Of a stretch of 64,000 nt of DNA, positions 46,525-53,823 are shown in pieces (position 1 is the stretch's first letter; each line of letters begins with the position of its first letter). The notes beneath the pieces are model-generated. The model was not told where the DNA came from. It did no database searches and worked only from the letters and a program-made list of their open reading frames with translations. This stretch comes from Rhizobium altiplani (GTDB lineage Bacteria > Pseudomonadota > Alphaproteobacteria > Rhizobiales > Rhizobiaceae). Both the position numbers and the translations under genes were made by a program. Location: the NCBI RefSeq assembly GCF_001542405.1, contig NZ_LNCD01000003.1, forward strand, positions 124,001 to 188,000, written 5' to 3'.

Positions 46525-47738
46525 TCCGAGGCTCCTTCGACTGTCGTCTGCTGGATGGGAAGAGGCCGGCGACGTGTGCGGATGACCTCCAGTCTGAGGG
46601 CGGTAAGGCTCGCGAACAGCAACACCATGAAAAGAAGGACGGCAATCGGCGTCCAGGAGAGATAGAGCGGCGTCCCTCTTATGGTTTGGTCAATGCGTGC
46701 CATCAGATACCAGGTGCCCGGGATCATCTGCCCCCAGTTATAGGCGAAAGCATTCATGCCGATCCTTGGAAACCCGATCCCCATGAACCCGAAGGCCGGC
46801 GCCATCAGCAAAGTACCGATGCTGATGGCGCTGGCCATCGGTCGAAGCAGCAAGGCAAGCAGCACGCCGATGAACTGGTCGGCGAGAATGAAGAGGATGC
46901 CAGCCAGGATCAGCAGATAGCGATTGCCGCGCAAGGGCATGCCGAGGACGCCGAATAGGACCCAGTCAGCGATGCCGAGGACCACCAGGAAAAGCAATGT
47001 GTAGGGCAAGATCTTGCCAGCCATCGCCGGCCATAACCCGCCGCCCAAACGCCTGAGGACGCGGAGACGATGGGAGGTCTCGACATCGAGCCCCACGGCG
47101 TAAGCCATCGTCGTGACGACGATGACCTGCAGGACGCTCGGCAGCAAGGCTGCAAGCAGAAAATGTGCGTAATTGAGGGTCGGGTTGAACAGCGGGTTGA
47201 CCTGCACAGGGATCGGCGCCAGTGCGGCCTGTGCCGCTTCGAGCGGTTGCCCCTCCGCCGTGCGCAGCGACAGGCGAATGCCTGCGGCAACCGCCGGCAC
47301 GGCCGAATTGACGCCACGCAATACGAGATTGCCTGATGTCATTGTTTGCGTGTTGTAGAAGAAGACAACTTCCGGCCGGCGTCCGCCATAGACGTCGCGC
47401 TCGAGGTTTCGCGGCAGCATCAACAGACCGCGTACGTCGCCCGACAGGATCAACTGGCGGCCTTCGGCAAGATCGGTGACACGGCGCGTAACGGCCGTAT
47501 CCGGCGTCGCGTCGACCGTGCGGATGATTGTCCTCGAGAGGTCCGTGCCGTCCAGATCGAGTACCGCGATGGGCAACCGCGTGGCAAGCCCGGCGCTGAA
47601 AACGACGGCAAGCACTCCCATGAGCAACAGTGGCAGGACGGTGGTCAGGAACAGGAGGAGCCGACGCCGGGAAAACCGGTCAAATTCCCTCCTGAAAACA
47701 ACAAGGAAGCCGGGGCGCAGCCGCCCCTTCGCCATCAT
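46521..47738 (-). CDS. ABC-2 type permease
   Basis: About 405 residues, the homologous partner of the following permease. The N-terminal helix is RRLLLFLTTVLPLLLMGVLAVVF, then LPIAVLDLDGTDLSRTIIRTV and a periplasmic domain, then C-terminal helices including PAFGFMGIGFPRIGMNAFAY. The ATG pair at 47738/47735 lies 1-4 nt after the HlyD gene stop, so the longer upstream frame is not needed. The two permeases probably form the transmembrane heterodimer. Confidence 0.88.
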   Translation of the reverse strand: MMAKGRLRPGFLVVFRREFDRFSRRRLLLFLTTVLPLLLMGVLAVVFSAGLATRLPIAVLDLDGTDLSRTIIRTVDATPDTAVTRRVTDLAEGRQLILSGDVRGLLMLPRNLERDVYGGRRPEVVFFYNTQTMTSGNLVLRGVNSAVPAVAAGIRLSLRTAEGQPLEAAQAALAPIPVQVNPLFNPTLNYAHFLLAALLPSVLQVIVVTTMAYAVGLDVETSHRLRVLRRLGGGLWPAMAGKILPYTLLFLVVLGIADWVLFGVLGMPLRGNRYLLILAGILFILADQFIGVLLALLLRPMASAISIGTLLMAPAFGFMGIGFPRIGMNAFAYNWGQMIPGTWYLMARIDQTIRGTPLYLSWTPIAVLLFMVLLFASLTALRLEVIRTRRRPLPIQQTTVEGASE

Positions 47739-47739
47739 G

Positions 47740-48720
47740 TCAGTGCCCCGCGGGTGGCCATGACGCGATCGCACTCATGCCAGGGCGCAAGCCCGGCACC
47801 GGGTTGACCGGGTTCGCCCGCACCTCGAAGGTGCGCAGGTCGAAATCGCCGGTCGCCCGCGTGGCTCGCCAGGTCGCATACTGGCCCTGTGCATTGATCG
47901 TCGTGACCTTGACGGGAATCTTTGCGTCACCCATGGCCGGCACGGTAACGTCGAACCCGTCGCCGACCTTCAGGCCCTTCAACAGGTCCTCGCGCAGATT
48001 GAATGTGAACCATGGGTTCTCGAGGTCGATCAGCGAAAATAGCGGAGCGCCCGCAGAGAAATTCTCGCCGAGTTCGGCCACCCGCGTCGTCACCTGGCCG
48101 GAGATCGGTGCATGGATCGTCAATTCCGAAATGTCGACCTGCTGCTGCTTGAGCGACGATCTTGCCCGCTCCACCTGGGTTGCTGCGAGTGCCTTTTCCT
48201 CCTTGCTGGCTCCCGCGACGGCGAGGTCGAGGTTGGCTTCAGCCGACTCGCGCTTGCGGATGGCGGCTTCGAGGTTACGCGTCGTTTCGTCCACGCGCGA
48301 TTGCGAAGAGGCGCCTGTGGTGATCAGCTTTGCCTGACGATCGAAATCCTCCTGGTACAGCGTGACGTCGGCGACGGCTGCGGCCAGTTCGGCCTTCCGA
48401 GCGGCAATCGTTTCAGGCCGGGTGCTGTTAACGCGGACAAGATCCGCTTCGGCGACGGCAAGAGCCGCTTCGGCCATATGCAGTGCCGCGACGAGCTGTG
48501 GGCTCTCGAGTACCGCGATTACCGCGCCGCCCTGGACATTATCACCGACATCGGCATCGAGTTTTGCAATCCGGCCGGAAACACGCGGGCTGATATCGAC
48601 CCGATTGGCCGATACTTCACCTTGAACGATAAGTGGCGGCGGTTTCGTCGCAAACCAGAGAAGCGCTGCAAGCCCGATAACGACAGCGATGCCAAACAGA
48701 ACGCGAGCCAATCGCCACAT
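47740..48720 (-). CDS. HlyD/EmrA-family membrane fusion protein
   Basis: A 326-residue periplasmic adaptor. One N-terminal membrane helix (VLFGIAVVIGLAALLWFA) precedes a biotinyl-lipoyl half (VDISPRVSGRIAKLDADVGD). A long coiled-coil hairpin (about 80-190, rich in Glu/Ala/Arg) and a second lipoyl/beta-barrel part (LTIHAPISGQVTTRVAELGE) follow. This is the YhiI/YbhG layout. It is the first gene of the HlyD-permease-permease operon and should link the inner-membrane permeases to an outer-membrane channel not encoded here. Confidence 0.9.
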   Translation of the reverse strand: MWRLARVLFGIAVVIGLAALLWFATKPPPLIVQGEVSANRVDISPRVSGRIAKLDADVGDNVQGGAVIAVLESPQLVAALHMAEAALAVAEADLVRVNSTRPETIAARKAELAAAVADVTLYQEDFDRQAKLITTGASSQSRVDETTRNLEAAIRKRESAEANLDLAVAGASKEEKALAATQVERARSSLKQQQVDISELTIHAPISGQVTTRVAELGENFSAGAPLFSLIDLENPWFTFNLREDLLKGLKVGDGFDVTVPAMGDAKIPVKVTTINAQGQYATWRATRATGDFDLRTFEVRANPVNPVPGLRPGMSAIASWPPAGH

Positions 48721-48956
48721 TCAATCCGTTCTCCCCAAAACACGGGTATGCCGGGACGCTTTTGCCGATGTTTTATCGGGGCGACCTGTCTCCGGTAGTC
48801 GTTGCTTCATGCAGCCTAGCAGAGGAAAATCGCAAATGCACCATGGGGAGATCGCGCCCCGCCAGGACGACGCGCTCGATCGCTCACAGAGAGCACCGGC
48901 ATGCGCGGGCGTCAGGTTTGACATCAGCAAGCAAATAAAGACCGAAGCGATGCAGT

Positions 48957-49184
48957 TCAGGGCGACTTGGCCACACGTGGATCCTCCGCAAGGACACGAG
49001 CCTCCAGAATGGAAACGCCATAGGCAGCCATGAGCCACAGACACAAGGCGACACAACGAGGCACAGGCTTCTCTCCAGAGGCAAGCTGGCTTCTGGTTCG
49101 TTCGTCAATGCCAAGCAGTTCCTGAATGTCGCTTGCCGACATTCTTGCGACCACCACGGCCGCGCTAAACTCAGACGGTGTCAT
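48957..49184 (-). CDS. Small HTH (XRE-like) protein
   Basis: A 75-residue protein. Its sequence (MTPSEFSAAVVVARMSASDI, then LLGIDERTRSQLASGEKPVP and ALCLWLMAAYG) follows the pattern of small rhizobial helix-turn-helix proteins. Such proteins typically read LSQxxLARLLGVxERTVRRWASGExPVP. The recognition-helix RRW is here RSQL, so DNA contacts may differ. The ATG at 49184 has GGGGG close upstream; the frame runs further upstream to 49460 without conserved content. Confidence 0.6.
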   Translation of the reverse strand: MTPSEFSAAVVVARMSASDIQELLGIDERTRSQLASGEKPVPRCVALCLWLMAAYGVSILEARVLAEDPRVAKSP

Positions 49185-49401
49185 GTTGCCCCCAGGCGCG
49201 ATTTCGAACGCGCGAAATCCTGGTTGAGTCTCCTCTCCAATCAGGGGCGGTCTGCCAGCAGCCGGGCTTTCGTTTCCTAGATCAGAGCGTTGTTTCAACT
49301 CCAAGCGGGCGGCATCGCCTGGCTCGAGAACAACACGCTCGACCTGACGGCCGAGCATCGGGAAATAAAGCCCATGCCCGGCCGGTGTCGGAAGCCTGTG
49401 T

Positions 49402-50244
49402 TCAGAGCCTCGTGACGATGACCTCCAAATATTCGCTTGGCACGACCACGGTGCCGTCATCGGCGCGATTGAAGCGTTCCATGAGGGCCAAAAGGTCGTC
49501 GGTCAGTGTATCTCGCGCCGCCGGGTCAAGGGCGGCGAATGTTTTCAGCACTGGACCATAATAGGTCCGGAAGACCTCAAGCCAATGGTCCGGTGACTTG
49601 TAGCGGAACACGAACTGCCTGGGCGTTGCTGCAATCGACGCGACGGCTTTCGGGAACAATTCGTCAAGTCGCGCCCGCGAGCCCCAGAGCGCCGGCGAGC
49701 GAGCACCTGACGGAGGCGGCACATGCTTGCCGATCGTCTTGAACATCTGCCCGATGAAACCGTCAGGGGTCCAGTTCGCAAGGCCAACCGAGCCGCCGCG
49801 CTTGCAGACCCGAATGAGTTCGGACGCAGCGCGCTCCTGGTCGGGCGTGAACATCACCCCGAAAATCGACAGCACATTGTCGAAGGACTGATCGGCAAAC
49901 GGCAGATGTTCTGCATCGGCCTCCTGGAAGACGATCGGCAGCCTATCGGCTCTGGCGCGCTCCTGGCCACGTTCGAGTAGCGCCGGAACGTAATCGGTTG
50001 CCGTGACCTCGCACCAGCGTCGGGCTGCGGCAAGCGCGCCGTTGCTGTTGCCGGCCGCAACGTCAAGCACCTTCGAACCGGCGCGCAGATCGAGCGCTTC
50101 GCAGAGGCTTTCCCCGACAATCTGCAAGGTCGTCCCAATGATTGCGTAGTCGCCCGAGGACCATGCACTGTGTTGCCTGGCCTTGAGCGCGCTGAAGTCG
50201 ACGGCGGGCTGAGGATTACTGGCGACGGCCGCAGATGTGGACAT
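49402..50244 (-). CDS. SAM-dependent methyltransferase (UbiE-like)
   Basis: A 280-residue class I methyltransferase. Motif I is VLDVAAGNSNGALAAAR, the post-I acidic region is VTATDYVPALLERG, motif II/III is EADAEHLPFADQSFDNVLSIFGVMF, and motif IV is LIRVCKRGGSVGLANWT. A C-terminal lid region (about 180-280) could hold the substrate. It is divergent from the SARP-like regulator over a 99-nt gap with a palindrome, so that regulator may control it. The substrate is unknown. Confidence 0.85.
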   Translation of the reverse strand: MSTSAAVASNPQPAVDFSALKARQHSAWSSGDYAIIGTTLQIVGESLCEALDLRAGSKVLDVAAGNSNGALAAARRWCEVTATDYVPALLERGQERARADRLPIVFQEADAEHLPFADQSFDNVLSIFGVMFTPDQERAASELIRVCKRGGSVGLANWTPDGFIGQMFKTIGKHVPPPSGARSPALWGSRARLDELFPKAVASIAATPRQFVFRYKSPDHWLEVFRTYYGPVLKTFAALDPAARDTLTDDLLALMERFNRADDGTVVVPSEYLEVIVTRL

Positions 50245-50303
50245 TGTTTTCTCCTTGGGTCAGATTGATCAGCCTCATGGTGCGTCTATGGCAACCGTGG
50301 TTG

Positions 50304-50318
50304 GGCACGTGTCGTGCC
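50304..50318. promoter_or_regulatory. Inverted repeat in the divergent promoter of the methyltransferase and SARP-like genes
   Basis: GGCACG and CGTGCC form a perfect inverted repeat around TGT. It is nested in a second, overlapping one (CCGTGG at about 50295-50300 and CCACGG at about 50317-50322). The site lies 26 nt upstream of the regulator start and 60 nt upstream of the methyltransferase start. Confidence 0.4.
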
Positions 50319-50343
50319 ACGGTCTCTGGCTTAGACAGGGATA

Positions 50344-52389
50344 GTGGGGGTCGGCGTGGCAGCTGGCGTGGGAATGAGCGTGGAATCGGGGGACGGGGAG
50401 GCAAATCAACCCGGAGGCCCGCTGGAGATCCGACTGCTCGGCCCGATGGCGATCCGGCGAGAGGGCGCCGATCTGACGCTTCCCGGCTCCCGGAAGGTGC
50501 GATCTCTTCTGGCCTACCTTGCGCTTTCACCGAGGCCCTGCGGCAGGGCGCAGCTTTGCGATCTGTTGTGGGATATCCCTGACGATCCGCGCGGCGAGTT
50601 GCGATGGTGCTTGAGCAAGATTCGCACGCTGATCGGGGAACAACGCGTCATCACGCAGGGCGACACCATCAGACTGGATCTGTCGGACTGCTTTATCGAT
50701 GCGATCGAGGCGACTGCGGCTTATCAGCATGGATTCAAGACGCAGTCACTCAGCCAGTTGCGGTCCCTGGCAGCCCTGTTTGCCGGGGACTTTCACGAAG
50801 GATCGAGCGTCGAGCGTAGCCCGGCATTCGAAACATGGCTGCTGTCGCAACGTCGTCGGCTGCGCGACATTCATACAGCCCTTCTCGAGCATATGGTGCA
50901 GCGTTTCCCGCCCGAAGAAGCACAAACCTATCTCGATCGCTGGATCCAGCTTGCGCCCTTCGACCTTCGCCCGCACGAATTGCTATTGATGTCCCTTGCC
51001 AAGGCGGGCCGTTTTCGAGAAGGCGAGGAGCATCTGGAAGCGACCGCGAAGCTGTTTGATGCCGAGGGTATCAACGCGCGATCCTTGCGCGACGCCTGGC
51101 AGACGGCCAGAACCCAGACAGACGAAACCTTCCGGCAGCAGCGCCCAGGCGCAAGCACTGTGGCTGCATCGTCTCCACCCGAAACCGAAAGCTTGCTCAA
51201 GGAGCCGCGGCGCGCATCGATTGCGATCATGCCGTTCAATGAGCTGTCGGCCGTGGCCGTTCCCGGCGGGCCGTCCGATGCATTGGCATACGACATTATC
51301 ACACGGCTCGCGAAGCTGCGCTCTTTCCATGTAATCGCGCAGGGCACGATGTTTGCGCTGAGGGACCGGCACCACACGGTTGACGAGACAGCACGGCTGC
51401 TCGGCGTCGACTACGTTGTCGACGGATCGTTTCAGCGCGTCGGCGACCGCATTATCCTTCGCGTCGAGTTGACAGAGGCAAGAACAGCGCGCATCGCCTG
51501 GACGGAGGTCTTCGAGCGCCGTGTGGCCGATACCTTCCTCCTCCTTGAGGAAATCGGCAGCAGGATCGTCGTCTCGATCGAGCGCGAAGTCGAAACGATC
51601 GAGAGCAATCGTGCCCTCCTGAAGGCGCCGAACTCTCTCGACGCCTGGGAGGCCCACCACCGGGGGCTCTGGCACATGTATCGCTTTACCAAGAGCGACA
51701 ACGAGCAAGCCCAGCGCTTCTTCGAAAGGGCGATTGGCCTCGATCCGACGTTTGCCCGTGCGCATGCGGGGCTCTCCTTCACCCATTTCCAGAGTGCCTT
51801 CCAGCATTGGGCGGATCGCGACGCCGAGGCCGAGCTTGCCTACCGAGCAGCGAGCCAGAGCATGATGGTCGATGATCGCGACCCGACGGCACATCTCGCC
51901 ATGGGCCGGGCGCTATGGTTGAGAGCGTTGCACGATCAGTCCGTCAGCGAGCTGCAACAGGCGGTCGAACTGAGCCCCAGTTTCGCGATCGCGCATTACT
52001 CCCTCGCTTTCGTTCAATCCCAGTCCGGTGATCCGGGCGCCGCGATCCTGGCGGCCGATCACTCCCGCGCGCTCAGTCCTTTCGACCCGCTGCTCTTCGG
52101 CATGCTTGCAAGCCGCGCCCTGGCTCTCGTGCGCCTCGGAAGCTTCGAGGATGCAGCGGACTGGGGCGTCAAGGCCGCCGCCCGTCCGAATGCTCACGCT
52201 CATATTCTGGCGATCGCCGCGCTTTGCCTGTCGATCGCGGGACGGCTGAGTGAGGGGAAGTCTTACCTCGCCATGATACACGATCGGTATCCCGCCTATC
52301 GGCTGAACGATTTCATCTCGGCATTCCATTTGCCGCCCACTGACCAGGCGCTGTTCCGCCAGGGGGCCCAGCGCCTCGGCTTTGAGTAA
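50344..52389 (+). CDS. SARP-like regulator with BTAD, TolB-like and TPR domains
   Basis: A 681-residue regulator. Residues about 27-100 form an OmpR-type winged helix (LEIRLLGPMAIRREGADLTL, then KVRSLLAYLALSPRP). Residues about 105-255 are a bacterial transcriptional activation domain (GDFHEGSSVERSPAFETWLL). Residues about 290-405 resemble the TolB-like region found in cyclase-linked regulators (IAIMPFNELS, DYVVDGSFQRVGDRIILRVEL). The C-terminal 250 residues are TPR repeats (AQRFFERAIGLDPTFARAHAGL). The start is uncertain among GTG 50344, GTG 50356 and ATG 50374. The effector is unknown; divergence suggests the methyltransferase as a target. Confidence 0.85.
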   Translation: MGVGVAAGVGMSVESGDGEANQPGGPLEIRLLGPMAIRREGADLTLPGSRKVRSLLAYLALSPRPCGRAQLCDLLWDIPDDPRGELRWCLSKIRTLIGEQRVITQGDTIRLDLSDCFIDAIEATAAYQHGFKTQSLSQLRSLAALFAGDFHEGSSVERSPAFETWLLSQRRRLRDIHTALLEHMVQRFPPEEAQTYLDRWIQLAPFDLRPHELLLMSLAKAGRFREGEEHLEATAKLFDAEGINARSLRDAWQTARTQTDETFRQQRPGASTVAASSPPETESLLKEPRRASIAIMPFNELSAVAVPGGPSDALAYDIITRLAKLRSFHVIAQGTMFALRDRHHTVDETARLLGVDYVVDGSFQRVGDRIILRVELTEARTARIAWTEVFERRVADTFLLLEEIGSRIVVSIEREVETIESNRALLKAPNSLDAWEAHHRGLWHMYRFTKSDNEQAQRFFERAIGLDPTFARAHAGLSFTHFQSAFQHWADRDAEAELAYRAASQSMMVDDRDPTAHLAMGRALWLRALHDQSVSELQQAVELSPSFAIAHYSLAFVQSQSGDPGAAILAADHSRALSPFDPLLFGMLASRALALVRLGSFEDAADWGVKAAARPNAHAHILAIAALCLSIAGRLSEGKSYLAMIHDRYPAYRLNDFISAFHLPPTDQALFRQGAQRLGFE

Positions 52390-52502
52390 GCGGGCCCCGG
52401 GAACCCAACAGATCACCTGCCGCCGCCCAGCATCGACGATGCGTGAGTTTCAAACTTGCTGAACGCTGACAAACGAAACCACTTCAGGAAAATCACGGGG
52501 CG

Positions 52503-52520
52503 CGCGCGCCAGGGCGCGCG
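52503..52520. terminator. GC-rich hairpin between convergent genes
   Basis: CGCGCGCC at 52503-52510 and GGCGCGCG at 52513-52520 form an 8-bp stem; the real loop would use the closest pairs. It lies midway between the SARP-like and LacI gene ends and has no U-tract. A possible bidirectional terminator, weakly supported. Confidence 0.25.
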
Positions 52521-52618
52521 ACATCCCGCGCTTCCTGATCGACATGATCCCGTTCCTCGGTGGACCGACAATGATCCTCTTCCAAGGTCAAAAACGACGG
52601 GACAATGTATCAACCGCA

Positions 52619-53653
52619 TCAAGACGGAGGGGCTGCGATCGAACCGCGTTCAACGAATGGGCACTCGAGCTTGATCTTCTGGGTGGTTCGGTGGGATGAA
52701 ATACCCTCGTTGTGGTCGAGGAGGGCGCCGACGGCCCATCGCGCCATTTCGTCATGGGGCAACAGCACCGTTGAAAGTGGTGGCACCATGTAGGAGGCCA
52801 GATCCTCATCGTCGAATCCCACCACGGAGATGTCTTCGGGCACACGCAGGCCGCGGCTTTTGATGGCATCATATGCGCCGACGGCCATTCGGTCATTGAA
52901 GCAGAAGATGGCAGTCGGCGGGTCTTTCCGATCAAGCAATTTGAGGGTCAGTTCGCGGCCGCCATTGACGGTCCATCCGCCCATCAATACCAGGTCTTCG
53001 TCGACGGGCACATCCCATGTGGTCAGCGCTTGCCGGTATCCCTTTTCGCGGTCCCTGGCAGCTTCGATCCAGTCCTCACCCTTCAGGTGAGCGATCCTTC
53101 GATGACCGGCCTTCAGCAGCGCCTCGGTCGCCGCATGCCCCCCGGCGATATCGCCGGGAACGACCGAGGGATGACGCCGATGCTTCTCGTAGCAATTCAC
53201 GAGAACTGTGGGGATGTCGTTCAGCCGTTCCGGGACAAGGATCTGTCGGGTCGTCAGGGTGGTATAAAGAATGCCGATGACGTTCAATTCCTGAAGCAGA
53301 TCGAGAGCCGCGCTCTCGATCTTGGGATCGGAGCGCGTGCAGAAGGTTGCGATCAGGATATCCTGCAGGGCGGCTTCATCGCGCGCGCCCTCGATGAAGG
53401 GCATGGCAAACGGTGTTGTGCTGACTTCATCGAGCAGCAGCCCGATAACGGGTCGCCGATGCTCGGGAACATTGTGTCGAGGGCCCTTGCGATAACCAAG
53501 GGCTTCGGCCGCTTCCACGACGCGCGATCGGGTCACCTCGGAAACGCGGGGATTGCTGACCCCATTCAATACCAGCGACACCGTTGCCTGTGAGACGCCT
53601 GCACGCTGTGCAACGTCAACCATGGTTGCACGCTTGGTCAATGCTTGTCCCAC
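52619..53653 (-). CDS. LacI-family transcriptional regulator
   Basis: A 344-residue repressor. The N-terminal LacI HTH is TMVDVAQRAGVSQATVSLVLNG, then the hinge helix (VVEAAEALGYR). A periplasmic-binding-like sugar domain follows, including VIGLLLDEVSTTPFAMPFIEG and PPTAIFCFNDRMAVGAYDAI. A GTG at 53653 or an ATG ten codons later (53623) could be the start. It is divergent from the GH2/ABC locus across 170 nt that hold two sets of repeats, so it probably represses that locus until its sugar is present. Confidence 0.92.
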   Translation of the reverse strand: MGQALTKRATMVDVAQRAGVSQATVSLVLNGVSNPRVSEVTRSRVVEAAEALGYRKGPRHNVPEHRRPVIGLLLDEVSTTPFAMPFIEGARDEAALQDILIATFCTRSDPKIESAALDLLQELNVIGILYTTLTTRQILVPERLNDIPTVLVNCYEKHRRHPSVVPGDIAGGHAATEALLKAGHRRIAHLKGEDWIEAARDREKGYRQALTTWDVPVDEDLVLMGGWTVNGGRELTLKLLDRKDPPTAIFCFNDRMAVGAYDAIKSRGLRVPEDISVVGFDDEDLASYMVPPLSTVLLPHDEMARWAVGALLDHNEGISSHRTTQKIKLECPFVERGSIAAPPS

Positions 53654-53689
53654 TTCATCGATCGGCCCATCCCATTCATCAAATTATAG

Positions 53690-53727
53690 AAAACCCACTT
53701 TTCCGACAACCGTCCACTGTGGGTTTT
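53690..53727. promoter_or_regulatory. Inverted repeat in the LacI/GH2 intergenic region
   Basis: AAAACCCAC at 53690-53698 and GTGGGTTTT at 53719-53727 are perfect 9-bp arms separated by 20 nt. The right arm is also part of the short palindrome CCAC-T-GTGG. Close to the lacI-type start, it may be an autoregulatory operator. Confidence 0.4.
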
Positions 53728-53756
53728 GCGGGTCCCGAATTTTCCGGCTTGCCAGG

Positions 53757-53798
53757 TAGTTATATTCTCTGTACCCATAACTAATAATATAACTAATA
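53757..53798. promoter_or_regulatory. AT-rich repeat array upstream of the GH2 gene
   Basis: The 10-mer ATAACTAATA occurs at 53777-53786 and 53789-53798 (12-nt period). Its core appears inverted as TAGTTAT at 53757-53763. The array ends 26 nt before the GH2 ATG, so it overlaps the likely core promoter and may be the LacI-type repressor target. Confidence 0.45.
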
Positions 53799-53823
53799 AC
53801 ATAATTCGCAAGGGAGAGAGTAC

